In this document: positions 1-11,384 of the stretch, one piece after another
Numbering within the stretch: position 1 is the stretch's first letter
How the letters are laid out: every line of letters begins with the position of its first letter
Assembly (NCBI GenBank): GCA_020310875.1
Contig: CM035437.1
Span: forward strand, 51,799,527 to 51,863,526
DNA length: 64,000 nt
Source: Ceratopteris richardii
Lineage: Eukaryota > Streptophyta > Polypodiopsida > Polypodiales > Pteridaceae
Direction of reading: 5' to 3'
Notes under the pieces: model-generated
The model's input: the letters and a program-made list of their open reading frames with translations, nothing else
Database searches by the model: none
What the model was told of the DNA's origin: nothing
Program-made: the position numbers and the translations under genes

Positions 1-979
1 GAATGGCATCTCATGTGTCTTGGTGGGAATCCGGTGGCTCTCTTTGGTGCACCTCATCTGTTGTGGGAATTGTTGATAAATTAGAATATACCTTAGCAAA
101 AATCTCTATGTCTTTTAATGAACCACATCAAGAATGTCTACATATATTGTCTAGGTAGGTATTGTTACAATGATATGTTCATCTTGTAGCTTTGATGTGA
201 ACCTTCTCCGTGTACATGAGCACTTTTTATTCTAGTGATGGCTAGATGTTTTTTCCCTGTGTTAGAACATACATGATACTGTTAGCAGCCCGTGTGGACA
301 ACCATATTTTCTTTGTGAAGTCTTTGTCATGGAAAAGGGATTCTTATGGAGATCTCAATAGTTTCCAGAGTTTGAATTTTTTAGTGTATTTTGTAAATCC
401 CAAAGTATGGAACGGTGTGAAGATTATGAAGAAGAATAGAGTAGTTCATTATGATACACCGCATTGTGGAGAGACGGAGTTCGAAAGAACTCGATGCAGA
501 GTAGTGTATTCTGAAAAGTCTGTCAAATGATGCTCTGTACTATTGATGTGAAATTACACTATTCATTCCATATGATGTGTTTGATGAAAGTGTAAGCAAA
601 CAATCTTATTAATCAAATGAGAATCTTGTTGTGCCAAATCCTTTTCTCTATGAAGATGGTCTGTGTATCTAAAGTCTTTGAGTAATAAGCAGTGTTAATG
701 TACTAAAAGTCTATGTGCTGAAGTTTATAATAAGGAATGCAAATGCATGCTATGATTGTAGTGTTCCAGTCATAATCCATGTTCCCACACCCATTCCTTT
801 GTACATATGGTGTTGTGAACCACTGACCTATAGTACCACATAAACATTTGGCGACCACGATGGGATGGGGTTGATAATGAAACCATCACTGGGTAGATTG
901 ATGTTGTTACAGAGTGGAAAGGATTACCTTAAACAAAATCATCATTATGACTATTTGGACGAATTTACTAAGCAGAGTT

Positions 980-1024
980 TATTATTATTATTATAATAAT
1001 AATAACAATAATAATAATAATAAT
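980..1024. repeat. (TTA/TAA)n microsatellite
   Basis: About 45 bases of ATT units that switch to AAT units, so the tract is a near-palindrome of two complementary trinucleotide arrays, broken by one AAC unit. Confidence 0.9.
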
Positions 1025-1086
1025 TTTGGAAAATCCAAAAATATACAATCATGCAGTAATTGACAATAATCAGTGATGTAACTACT

Positions 1087-1122
1087 ATACATGCAAGTCA
1101 TACATGCAAGTCATACATGCAA
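1087..1122. repeat. Short tandem repeat, 13-bp unit
   Basis: The unit ATACATGCAAGTC occurs nearly three times head to tail. Confidence 0.85.
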
Positions 1123-2072
1123 TCAACGATGGCAGCAGTCATATCGTTTCGAATCTCATAGTGCGATTCTTATTATGAGGGCCGTGATGAATGCAAAATT
1201 ACTAGAGTTAAGATACCATTTAGGGTAATAATGATGCAAACCCAGTGCTCTCGACATAGAGATGCAATCCATATAAGGTTGAGGACCATGCCGAATCTAG
1301 CTTATTTGGTGAACTTGCGCACAGAGCAAACAGAGCGACAGTATCCTGTAGCTATCAGCAAACAAAGTAGAGGTGCAGATATGGCGGTCACCTTCTCTGA
1401 CTGCCATCTTCTGAATATACTAGAGACCCTTTCATAGGAACAAAAGGAATGGTTTTAATGCAGAGGACTTCCACAGTGTGTGCTATTGGATTGCAGGAGC
1501 ATTCGTCCCCATCTACACATGAAAGACATCGCCAAGGAGATAACGAGACAGACCGATGGTAATGACCTCAACATCCAAGAGATGAGCCTATGGATAGGGA
1601 AAAATGCCTTCCAGCTATCACCAACCTTGACTGCAGAATGACTCCATGTGGCTAGCACAGGGATTACAGCTAGTACAAGTCGGTGGATGCGATAGAAATC
1701 TGCCTGTTGTTAGGAAAACCTTGTTCCAAAGAATACCAATTTTTCTGAATTCTAGATGACAATCCAATTAAGCTAGGATTACTTTTAATGATGATGATAG
1801 TAAATCTATAGGCAAAGCATTATGGGCTATCCTAGTAGTTGTTCGCATTGATAAAGGAATCGGCCAAAACACAGGTGAACTGGGCAAAGATCATTTTCCA
1901 AAAATTAAAGAAGAAGGTGAGAAGAATGTTCAAGAGAACAGAGTGGGTCGTAAATGTCGTGCTGGACTCGAAAGTCAGAGTCCTATTTACCTTGATGTTT
2001 ACAAAAAATCTAGTGTTTTTACCTCGAGAATAGATAGTCGAAGACGGCTTCACAAGACCAATAGAAGAAGAA

Positions 2073-3220
2073 TGTTGGTGCAGCACTTATTGCGGAATTC
2101 GCTTACACCACAGAAACTAAGCTAGAGTGATATTAGAACACCTCTATAATCATCAATAGCTTAGCAAACTTTCTAAACTGAAAACTTATAACTGTATCTA
2201 GTGAACATCGAAAATTCACTTTACAGAAAGCTTCACGTTTCTTTCAAGATTCAATTCTGAACTGATTTACTTCAGTCTTTACACTATTGTATTTGCTTAC
2301 AGTTAAACAACCTTTGTGTCACTTAACTTTGTCAAAAATGTGTTTTGAACTCACCAAAATTTCACTGGAACTTCACCGGACTATCACCGGAATTCCACCG
2401 TAATTGTACCGGAATACTACCGGAATCAACTGCAATTCTGTTTGTAGTTACTTAAAACGTGTATACATGAAGTAAGGAAGTGATACCTGAACTTCCTTCA
2501 CTGAATGAACTCGTTTTGAAGTTTAAAGAAAAACTTCACCAGTTCTGGATGCCTTTTTCCGGTTAGACTTTGTACTGTGTGTACATATCCATTTCACCGA
2601 AATCTTTGATCAACTTATAGTTGAGACTTATAGCTACAAGATAAGCTATATCTCATACAAAACTTTACATTGTACTTCGAGATCTAACTCATAGAAGTGC
2701 TGGAAAATATTTACTGAGAAAATTGTAACTGTTAACTAACTTTCACAGTAACATGAAATCTCTCATATTTCTTCACAAACAAAGAATGCGCTCAAACTTC
2801 CACATGAACATGTGTTTTCTATTAGAGAAGATGTGTACAAAATATAGCTTGGCCTCACTTTGCTCATAGTTATGGAAAACTCTCCTACTCTGAGTAGTTA
2901 TTCCTTACCATCTTTCTCATACGAATACCCGACATTTCAGGTTTTGTTATTCATCTCTACATAGGCGATCTCTGACGTCTTCTATATCTCTATATCTGCT
3001 ATTCGTGCACTTACTTGTACTCACTCTACTTTCTCTCTATATTCCGGTTCTATGCTCTCTCTTATATACATTTTGATCCCATAATTCTGGAAGTTTCTAC
3101 GCTGTATATTACAGTCGTGAATTTGTCCCTTCACTAAGGCTTTGGTTTTTCTGAATGCTTTGTTTCTGCTTTCCTTCGTCTTCATGTCGTTATGCATAAT
3201 TAGTGAGTGAATCTTCAGCA
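2073..3220 (-). repeat. 3' LTR of copia J
   Basis: On the plus strand the segment starts TGTTGGTGCAG and ends TCTTCAGCA, so it has TG..CA termini. It abuts a polypurine tract (complement of CTCCCCCTC at 3222-3230) just after the RNase H remnant. A TATA-like TATATAAGAG lies on the minus strand near 3060, as expected for an LTR promoter. The flanking AAGAA at 2068-2072 could be one half of a target duplication, but the partner was not found. The outer boundary rests on the terminus and size only. Confidence 0.6.
2353..2428. repeat. CCGGAA-type degenerate tandem motif inside the J LTR
   Basis: The hexamer CCGGAA or a one-base variant recurs six to seven times at about 11-14-base spacing in otherwise AT-rich LTR sequence. 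Confidence 0.6.
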
Positions 3221-3231
3221 GCTCCCCCTCA
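3221..3231 (-). promoter_or_regulatory. Polypurine tract of copia J
   Basis: Read on the minus strand this is a G/A run (TTGAGGGGGAGC context) directly before the LTR terminus TGCTGAAG. It is the expected primer site for plus-strand DNA synthesis. Confidence 0.65.
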
Positions 3232-3256
3232 ATCACTAATTTGCATCTTCCGGTCT

Positions 3257-6200
3257 TCATATATCCTTCTTTTCTTTTATACTTGCCATTTCTTTGAATC
3301 TGCTTGTCTTTACTCCATCTAAGCTCTTTGTCAGAATATCTGCAATCTGATCTTTTGTAGGAGTGAATACCAATTCAATCTCCTTCTCCATTACCTTTTC
3401 CCTCAGGAAATGATATTGAATCTCTATGTGTTTTGTTCTTGCATGAAATACTAGATTTGCTGCAAGATACAACGAGCTCATATTATCTCCATGTATGATA
3501 GGTATACCTTGATCAATACCCATGCTTTTGAACAAGGTTTGCATCCATATCACTTCCTTAGCTGCTTCCACAAGTCCTTTATACTCTGCTTCTGTTGATG
3601 ATAAAGCTACTGTGTGTTGCTTCTTTGAACACCGGCTTACAAGCTTATCTCCTAGGTATATCATATACCCATGTGTTGATCTTCTGTCATCTTGACTTCC
3701 TGCCCAGTCTGAGTCATTGTATGCTCTCAGCTTTATATCTGATGTATAAGGATAATATAATCCTTCCTTTATAGTTCTTTAGATGGATCTAAGAACTCTT
3801 TGTCCTGCAACCCAATGTTGATCCTTCGGACAATGCATAAACTGTGAGAGAACTCCCACTGCATAACTGAGATCTGGTCTTGTTAGTGTAGCATAGATTA
3901 AGCTTCCTACTAACGACTGATACTTTCTCATATCTTTAAACTCTGCACCACTATATTTACTGAGTTTATGATTGACTTCAAGCGGTGTTGAAGCTTCTCT
4001 GCAATTCTCCATGTTAAACTTCTTCAGTAAGTTTAGGAGATACCTTTCTTGAGAAACATATACACCATGATCTGTATATGTAACTTCCATTCCAAGAAAG
4101 TATGATAACTTTCCTAGATCACTGATCTTGAACTCTTTTTCAAGCAGTCTCTTTACCTCTTTAATTCCTTCATCTAAGGTTCATGTGATTATTATGTCAT
4201 CTACATAAATACAAATGTAGATCATACCTTCACCTGTTCTCTTAACAAGTAGACTTGCATCAGCCTTCGAGCTTTGGTATCCAAGGTCATTGAGATACTT
4301 CACAAGTCTGTAATTCCAAGCTCTTGGAGCTTGCTTCAATCCATAGAGAGCTCTTCTTAATCTGCAAACATGGTTTGGGTAACTGGAACTTACGAACCCT
4401 TCAGGTTGTTCCATGTAAACCTCATCTGATATATATCCATTCAGAAATGCATTCTTTATATCTAGCTGACTTAGCTTCCATCCTTTTGATGCTGCTATAG
4501 CAATCAATGTCCTTATGGTTGACATCTTTGCCACCGGACTAAACATCTCATCATAATCTATGCCATATGTCTGAGCATAGCCTTTGACAACCAGTCTAGC
4601 TTTGTATCTGGCTATCCTTCCATCTACAAGCTTCTTGACTTTGTAAACCCATTTGTTTCCAATCACTTTCTTACCAATTGGTTCTGGAACAAGTTCCCAA
4701 GTCTTGTTCTCCTCAAGAGCATTGAACTCTTCTTTCATCGCTTCTTCCCATTGTTTCTTGCCTTTTGCTTCACTGTAGCTATGAGGTTCTTCATCTCCCT
4801 TTACTAAGTAAGCATAGTTTTTCTGAGTCAAACAAGAAGTGTCATAGGAATACCTTGCTGGTTGTTTCCCTACTCTGTTTGACCTTCTAGGTTCAAACTG
4901 AATACACATCTTCATCAAATCTTGATCCATCTTCATTTCTCATGTCTGATCCGATCCTAGACGTACTTGCCTGCATATGATCTTCATCTCCATTCACCTG
5001 CATATGTGATTTACCTTTTTCACTTCTTCTTATCTCTTCTTCAAGTGTTTCAACACTATGCTCTTTATCTGTATACCAGCTTTTTCCTTCATCAAATGTC
5101 ACATCTCTGGAAACAGTAAACTGTTTGGTTAGAGGACTCCATAACCTATAACCCATCTGCTTTTCATCATATCTGATGAACACATATTTTTCAGCTTTTG
5201 GTTCAAGCTTATGTCTCAATTGTGATGGTATATAAGCATAAGCAACTGATCCAAACACTTTGCAATGATCAAGTGTTGCTTTCTTGCCCCACCAAGCTTC
5301 ATAAGGGGTCATCCCATTTAAATTTGTACACGGTAATCTGTTTACCAGGTATGTAGCTGTATTTATAGCCTCAGCCCAAAGATAGTTTGGACAGTTCTTC
5401 TCCTTTAGCATTGCTCGTGCAAACTCAACTAGAGTTCGGTTTCTTCTTTCTACTACTCCATTTTGTTGCAGTGTATACCTGCAAGTTATTTCTCTTTTGA
5501 TACCTGCATTCCACAGATAATCATTGAACTCTCGAGAAAAATATTCTCCTCCTCCATCAGACCTTAGTCTTTTGAGTTTTTGTCTTGTAAGTCTTGAAAA
5601 TGTCTGAAAGCTCCAAACACTTTTGATTTCTCTTTCAAAACATAAAGATTTATCCATCTTGTTGCATCATCAATGAAAAGAACAATATAACTTGAGCCAC
5701 TGATAGATCCTTCTTTTGTTGGCCCCCATACATCTGTATGTATAAGTTCTAGCACACCATCATGTTTGTATCCATTTTTCTGAAATGGTAACCTGTGTGC
5801 TTTTCCTATCTGACAGGCTTCACATTTGTGAATCATATGTTGATTCTTCATGTTTGGTAATCCTCTCACGGATTTTTTCTCCACCATAGCTTTGATTCCC
5901 TTTTCATTAAAATGTCCTAGCCTCTTATGCCAGAGGTCTAGTTCTGTAAATACCTCATCACCATGTGTGATCAAGGCTTGACCAACATTCCCTTGTACTT
6001 TCAAGAGTAAAAAGTCTACCTTCCTTTTTACCATGGACAATTTGTTTGTATCCTTTCTTTGGATCTTCGACAAATACTCCTTCATTTGTAAACTTGACTT
6101 GAAAACCTTTTTCTACTATCTGACCCACACTGATCAGATTCTTCGGGATTGTTGGAACATACAAAACATTTGTTAGTAGGTCAGCTCCATTCTTACAATT

Positions 6201-6452
6201 TACCTTTCCAATTGACCTTAGATTATGTTTTGTGTTATCACCAGTCTTTACTGTATGATTTGAAATGCCTCCTTCAAGTTCTGATAATAATTCTATATTT
6301 CCTGACAAATGATTTGAACAACCAGAGTCAATATAGAATACCTTGAGGTCTTCATTCTCTGACACACTTATCGAGTTAATCATCAACGCCGTATGATCAT
6401 CATTCTGTGTATCATTCGCATAGTTGTAGTAGGTAGTGTTGTGAGACTGATT
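3257..6452 (-). pseudogene. copia J pol (protease, integrase, RT, RNase H), broken
   Basis: The pieces in order are: protease with Y-I-D-S-G-C near 6330; integrase HHCC segment (LWHKRLGHFNEKG) near 5960 and the catalytic core with HTDVWGP; the Gln-Gln-Asn-Gly-Val integrase motif near 5460; RT from about 4780 (NKWVYKVKK) with QLDIKNAFLNG and a preserved YVDD catalytic box near 4195; and RNase H ending with [14 protein letters not shown] and a tail near 3257. The frame shifts near 6000, 5600 and 4910, and stops lie around 4180, 3778 and 3665. Most domains remain readable, so decay is moderate. It cannot encode a full polyprotein. Confidence 0.85.
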
Positions 6453-7400
6453 CTATCCCCAACTTCTTGCTCCACCTCTACCATATCCGCCTCTTTGGCT
6501 TTGTCTTCCTCTTTGATATCTTCTACTTCTACCTCTGCTATTGTTATTCTGATTCTGACTTGATCCTTGTGAATTATGCCAGCAATCATGAGCCAAGTGA
6601 TTGCTTAATCTACAGATCCAGCAAGCTTTCTTGTTATTAGTCTGATTACCTCTTCCTTTACCTCTTTTCCTGACGTTACCTCTTCCTCTTGCATAATTTG
6701 CTTGAGCAGTCACTTCTTCTTTATCTTTTTCTTTACCTTTATCACATTTCTTCTTATTCTTTGCATACATAGCCGAACTATGTCCTTTTTCTCCATCTGT
6801 CTTCAAATCTTGCTCAAACGTTAGCATTAGTCCAAGCAACTGATTTAAATCTGGTACAAAATGATTTAAACACAATTCAGTTGAGAGTACGAAAGGTTTC
6901 CACCTTTCATCTCCTCTCAAACCTGTAAGCACTTGTGCTATTAACCTGTGGTCTTCGATATCTTCACCAATAGATCCAAGACTATCCTCCAAGTCTTTCA
7001 TCTTAGTGACATAATCACTAATGCTTTGACTTTTCTTTTTCTTGAACGTTGTAAACTCTGACCATAAGCTAGCCTTTCTAGATTTCGTAGTATTTTGGAA
7101 GTGATCTTCCAATGCTCTCCATATATCTTCTGCTTTCTCCATACCTCTAATGTGCAGTAGTAGATGATCTGTAATGGTATTATAGATGTAGGCTCTTGCC
7201 GTTGCATCTTTCTTCTGCCACAGCTTCAAGGCTTCTAATTCTTCTTTCTTCGGTTGACTATCATCTTCGAAAGTCGGCTTCCTTTCTTCTCTTGTCACAT
7301 ATATCATTAAGTCTTTACTCATAAGTAAAGCTTCCATTCGCATTACCCATGCCGGATAATTATCTCTATCCAATTTGTCAATTGAGATATGATCTGCCAT
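6453..7400 (-). pseudogene. copia J gag
   Basis: A 315-codon frame starts MADHISIDKLDRDNYPAWV, which has the typical copia gag opening (LDRxNYPxWxxRME). Helical capsid-like sequence follows, then a basic region and a CCHC zinc knuckle near residue 260 (C-W-I-C, then H, then C), and a Gly/Arg/Gln-rich tail. The frame ends in TAG after SWG. The same frame continues beyond that stop into the protease region, so gag and pol were probably one polyprotein and the stop is a mutation. It would form the virus-like particle that packages element RNA. Confidence 0.8.
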
Positions 7401-7640
7401 GATCTTCTTGTTTCTGTTACTTCCGGTGAGTGTAACGTTAAAAGGTTTTACCTTTTACAAACCTTTACCCTTGAGCGTGCTAAAGAAGAAAGAAGATGGA
7501 AGTTAGAAGCGGATGAAGAGAGACACCGACAGCAGCAGGAACAAGGGGACCATACAGCGGAGACATCCCGCAAAGTTTCAATATTATGCACATTTTTGTC
7601 TTGTGGTTTGAACAACAAATGGAAGCATATTGACAGCACA

Positions 7641-8260
7641 AGTTGCATACTTGAGGAAGCAACTTGAGGATGTATGTATGGCTGAAAATGAATCTATGGA
7701 TGTGTACGTGACATGAACCAAGGACTTGAAAGAGAAATTGAAAAACATAGATGAGATTATTCTGGATGCATCACTCATCTGTACATAGTTGAAAGGATAA
7801 CTAGAATCTTTTCAAAGCTTTTCCACTACACTCTATTTTTTTGCAAAAGTGAATCCAAATATGTATGCATTTGATGAGGTTGTGTCTCTTCTTTTGCAAG
7901 AAGAGTGACCTAGAGTGAATAAGACTAGTTTGATTTGATGGAATGCAAGCACTTGCTGCTATCTAACAAAAATGGAAAAGCAAGTATGGTTCAACTTTGG
8001 GTTCATCAGAACCAAAGTCTCAACCTTCCTCTTCCACTCATTCCTCTAATGATGTTGATTTACAGAAGAAGAAGAAGAGATAAAATATTGCCAAAAGCTA
8101 TTCATACTATTGATGAGTGTAGAAAGTTTACTAAGCACAATGAAAAGAAGAAGGAATCAGGCATGCATATTGTTGAAAGTTCTTAAAGTGCAAAGAATGA
8201 TGAAGCCAACATAGCTGAAGGTTTTTGGCCACATTTTGTTACATGTCATTATGATGCATC
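7641..8260 (+). pseudogene. copia K gag remnant
   Basis: The translated sequence follows the A1 gag (AENESMD, then KDLKEKL, then DEVVSLLLQEE) but carries stops near 7714, 7786, 7796 and 7906. The zinc knuckle is barely visible; only a lysine-rich stretch with an H-x-x-x-D-like segment near 8090-8160 remains where it should lie. It is non-functional. Confidence 0.6.
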
Positions 8261-8261
8261 A

Positions 8262-9288
8262 TTGCATTCTAAATGTATGGTTGTGAGTGAGGTTGATTCG
8301 GATTGGTTCTTTAATACTGGTGCTTCAAAGCACATAACTTCATGCAAAAGGTTTTTTGCATCTTTGAATAATGCACCTAAAGGAGGACATGTGGTGTCCT
8401 TAAACAATGTCTCTTATCCTATCATTGGAGTAGGAGAAATTGATCTTACCACTACAAACGGAGGTGTGGTTTTGCTTTACTTGCAAAAGAAGGACATGAT
8501 TATTGGTTTACCAACACTTGCGTCCATTAAAAAGCATGCGTGTGAATGTTGCATTCTTGGAAAAATGCAGTGTGCTCCTTTTCCAAAAGATAGTCATACA
8601 CGCACTACAAGAAAATTGCAACTTGTTCATAGTGATGTATGTGGTCCCATCAAAACTCCACCTTTTGGGAAACATGTATATTTTTTTACCTTCATTGATA
8701 ATGCTATTCACCATCCATGGGTGTATCATATGAAAGAAAAGAATAATGTATTTTCTTTCTTCAAAGAACTTTTAGCTATGGTTGAAAATTTTTCTGGAAA
8801 CAAGCTTTTAACTCTATGCATAGATCATGGTCGCGAATACATCTCACATGAATTTAATGCTTTTCTTCATGAAAGATAAATTTTGCACCAAAATATGGTG
8901 CCATATACACCTCAACAAAATGGTGTTGCAAAGTGTGAAAATATAACACTCCTTGGAATGGCACAATGCATGACTAAGGGAAATCACCTTCCTAACAAGT
9001 TTTGGATGGAATCGGTAATGTGTGCAAACTATGTTTTGAATTGTTGCCCTACAAAAGCATTGCGATTTATCAGTCTTTATGAGGCTCGGAATGGATATAA
9101 ACCTATGGTTCATCATATGCACGTGTTTGATTGTTTGGCATATGCCCTTTTGCAATCACAACAACATCAAAAACTTGATGACAAGGCAAAGAAATATATA
9201 TTTGTTTGTTACAGTGTTGAAAGTAAGGGATATAGTTTGTACCATCCATTGAAAGACATAATTATTGTGAGTCGAGATGTGGTATTTG
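8262..9288 (+). pseudogene. copia K protease and integrase remnant
   Basis: A 205-codon frame (8262-8879) has a protease with WFFNTGASKHITS. The catalytic Asp of the D-S/T-G triad is replaced by Asn, so the protease would be dead. The frame then runs into the integrase zinc segment and core (LVHSDVCGPIK, then FIDN, then CIDHGREYISHEF). The next frame (8883-9314) has the TPQQNGV motif and goes on to SRDVVFV, where a SINE interrupts it. Compared with A1, about 70 codons between protease and integrase are missing. Confidence 0.75.
9275..9288. repeat. Target-site duplication, left copy, of the SINE
   Basis: AGATGTGGTATTTG, identical to 9592-9605. The K protein alignment to A1 resumes at the right copy. 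Confidence 0.8.
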
Positions 9289-9591
9289 TTTTCTTTTTAA
9301 AAGAGGAAGTTTGAACAAAGCCTAATCTCCATTTTTCTTGAATTTATTGAAAGAATAATTGTACAAGTGAAGGGACATGTACCCGTGGGACCCCACGTAT
9401 CCCACAAAGCAGGGATTAGATGGCCCGAAGGCAAACAATAGGAAGAACTACTTAAAGTTATTTGGTTTGATACTGCTTAAAGGCATTACACTAGCCTTAG
9501 GCCCACACATGTCCTACCATAAAGGGGGGTTGAACCCCTACCCCTTCTCAAGAGGCGGAAGGTCCAACCACCCATACTAACGCATGTCGAC
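9289..9591 (-). mobile_element. tRNA-like SINE inserted in copia K
   Basis: The 14-bp direct repeat AGATGTGGTATTTG flanks this 303-bp insert (9275-9288 and 9592-9605) and breaks the K reading frame at SRDVVF. A long target duplication of this type is typical of LINE-mobilised SINEs. Read on the minus strand the insert starts with an A-box-like TAGTATGGGTGGTTGG near 9576. About 35 bases later comes a B-box-like GGTTCAACCCC near 9535. It ends in an A-rich tail (complement of TTTTCTTTTTAAAAG). The two boxes are the internal RNA polymerase III promoter of tRNA-derived SINEs. It has no coding capacity. I do not recognise the family. Confidence 0.7.
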
Positions 9592-9605
9592 AGATGTGGT
9601 ATTTG
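9592..9605. repeat. Target-site duplication, right copy, of the SINE
   Basis: Exact second copy of AGATGTGGTATTTG; K coding sequence (DVVFAEN) continues from here. Confidence 0.8.
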
Positions 9606-11345
9606 CTGAAAATTTAATGTTCCCTCTACATGAATGCAAAAAATAGCCAACAGTTTGCTCACAAGATGTGTTTGATACACTCATGCCTTTGTTCCAAAGT
9701 GGTGCGCTTGACTATGGCCATGTAGACAAGCCAAATGAAGTTCAAAGGGCGAAAAACTTCCAACAATATAGATCTAAAAATGTAGAAAATTCCTAGTGAA
9801 ACATGGCTGAAATTTTCTAGCCAAACATGGATTAAATTTTCAAGCCAAGCAAGGTTGGAAATTGCTAGAAATTCTAGCCACATATAGCTGAACATTTGCA
9901 TCAAAATATGGTTGAAAATGAGCATGAAATTCATCTCATGCATGTGATACATGTTCATGATGTACTATATAATGAATGCATGTCTATCAAGAGTGCATAG
10001 CCAAAGTGGTTGAAACAAAATTTGTACAACAATAGATTTAGTGCACCTTTACTTGGTAGAACAAGATCAAGCTCTCGCTATGCATCAAGTAATTTTGTGA
10101 ATTATTCTCTTTTTGCAACATGTAATGAAGAGACACTTAGCTTTGAAGATGCATGTGATGATCCACATTGGATGAGTGCTATGCAATCAAAAATGGATTC
10201 CATACATAGGAATGGTACTTCAGAGTCAATTGAAAGTCAAAATAAAAAAAATAACATTGTTACAAAGTGGGTTTACAAGATTAAGAGAAAGCCAGATGGT
10301 AGCATTGATCTAGATTGGTTGCCGAAGGATATGCACAACAAGATGGCATTGACTATGAGGGAAAAAAAAATCCATTTACTTCATGCATGACTACCATTCG
10401 TATTGTGGTTGCATTGGCTACCCAATAAGGTTGGAAAGTACATGAGTTGGAAATAAAAACAACTTACTTGAATGGTGATTTACAAGAAGAGGTTTATGCG
10501 AAGCAACCTCCTAGATTTGACATGAAAGGGAAAAATCATATGGTTTGTCACTTGCATAAATCCTTGTATGGTCTCAAGCAAGCTCCAAGTGCATGGTATG
10601 AAAAAATCCATAAGCACTTGATTGCTCTTGTCTTCACATGTCATCCCATTGAAAGCACACTCTATGTATGCAAAGATGGGGATGTTTTTATAGTGCTTGT
10701 TCTTTATGTGGTGACATACTCTTGACTCAGTCATGTGATGCAAAACTTAACATCCGTATGATTTATTTGTAGCATACTTTTGATGTCACTTATCTTGGTC
10801 TTTGAGCTTAGAGTTTTGACTTTGAGTATTGCAAGCGAGTTTCCACACCAATGGAGACATGATTTAGGTTCTCAATTGAGGATTCTAGTGACGCATTTGA
10901 CTCTTCTCTTTATCAAAAGCTATGGGATGTCTTATACATGAATGCATCACAAGGCACATGTGTTTAGATATCTCAAAGGCACGTTGAGTTTAGGTCTCTT
11001 TTATGGTAGATATATTCAACCATGATTGCATGCTTTTACGTATAGTGATTGGTCCGGTTGTTATGATACTTGCATGTCCACTAGTGGTAATTTCTTTTTC
11101 CTTGGAGACTCATGCATATCTTAGTTGTCTAAGAAGCAACCTACACTGGAGACATCAAGTTTGGAAGCTAGGTACAAATCAGTTTTCATAGCTATAGTGG
11201 AGTGTATATGGTTGAAACATCTATGGGTGGATCTTTGCATGGAGATTGTTGCTCTTATGCATATTCTCACTTAGTCAGAGAACATTGTTTGTTGCCCAAA
11301 ATCTAGTGTTTCATGCATGAACCAAACATATTGAGGTGCATTATG
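9606..11345 (+). pseudogene. copia K reverse transcriptase and RNase H remnant
   Basis: After the SINE the K sequence continues with DTLMPLF and a scrambled linker (9770-9960). Next come SRYASSNFVNYSLFATCNEE and WMSAMQSKMDSIHRNGT (10010-10390), then a second frame with TYLNGDLQEEVYAKQPPRF and SLYGLKQAPSAWYEKIHKH (10447-10725). The YVDD box is eroded to YVVT near 10710. RNase H fragments (SDWSGCYDT-like near 11040; FHA-stop-TKHIEVHY near 11310) close it. There are frequent stops and small deletions. It is non-functional. Confidence 0.75.
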
Positions 11346-11384
11346 TATGTATGTATGTATGTATGTATGTATGTATGTATGTAT
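11343..11384. repeat. (TATG)n microsatellite
   Basis: About ten TATG units. They begin exactly where the K RNase H codons for His-Tyr-His-Tyr-Val should continue. Confidence 0.9.

Larger units (their letters stand above)
1..2067. other. AT-rich intergenic DNA, no gene recognised
   Basis: No open frame here resembles a protein family I know. The longest, 246-530 on the plus strand (94 codons), has no recognisable motif and could be chance. The stretch contains two simple repeats listed separately. It ends at the outer edge of the LTR of element J. Confidence 0.6.
2073..7400 (-). mobile_element. Ty1/copia retrotransposon J, degraded, one LTR
   Basis: Copia gag-pol remnants run on the minus strand from 7400 down to about 3257 in the order gag, protease, integrase, reverse transcriptase, RNase H. 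That order, with integrase before reverse transcriptase, defines Ty1/copia. A polypurine tract and an LTR with TG..CA ends follow at 3230-2073. No second LTR and no primer-binding site (expected as GCTCTGATACCA on the plus strand) was found upstream of gag; only about 40 bases of leader-like DNA remain before unrelated sequence. J therefore looks truncated at its 5' end, next to or by the older element K. Confidence 0.85.
7641..11345 (+). mobile_element. Ty1/copia remnant K, relative of family A
   Basis: Plus-strand gag-pol remnants can be followed from a gag segment (VAYLRKQLE near 7641) to an RNase H tail (FHA, then stop, then TKHIEVHY near 11310-11345). They align motif for motif with element A1 of this window. 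For example SRDVVFV near 9270, DTLMPLF near 9675 and LKQAPSAWYEKIH near 10575 all match A1. Many stops and frameshifts, a SINE insertion and the loss of the 3' end into a microsatellite show that it is much older than A1 or A2. No LTR was seen at either end. Confidence 0.8.

Noticed and set aside
246-530. 94-codon plus-strand frame
   Set aside because: No motif, no neighbouring gene, no clear start context; likely chance in AT-rich DNA.
1081-1130. CRISPR-like array from the short tandem repeats
   Set aside because: No spacers between units and a plant nuclear context; a simple tandem repeat.
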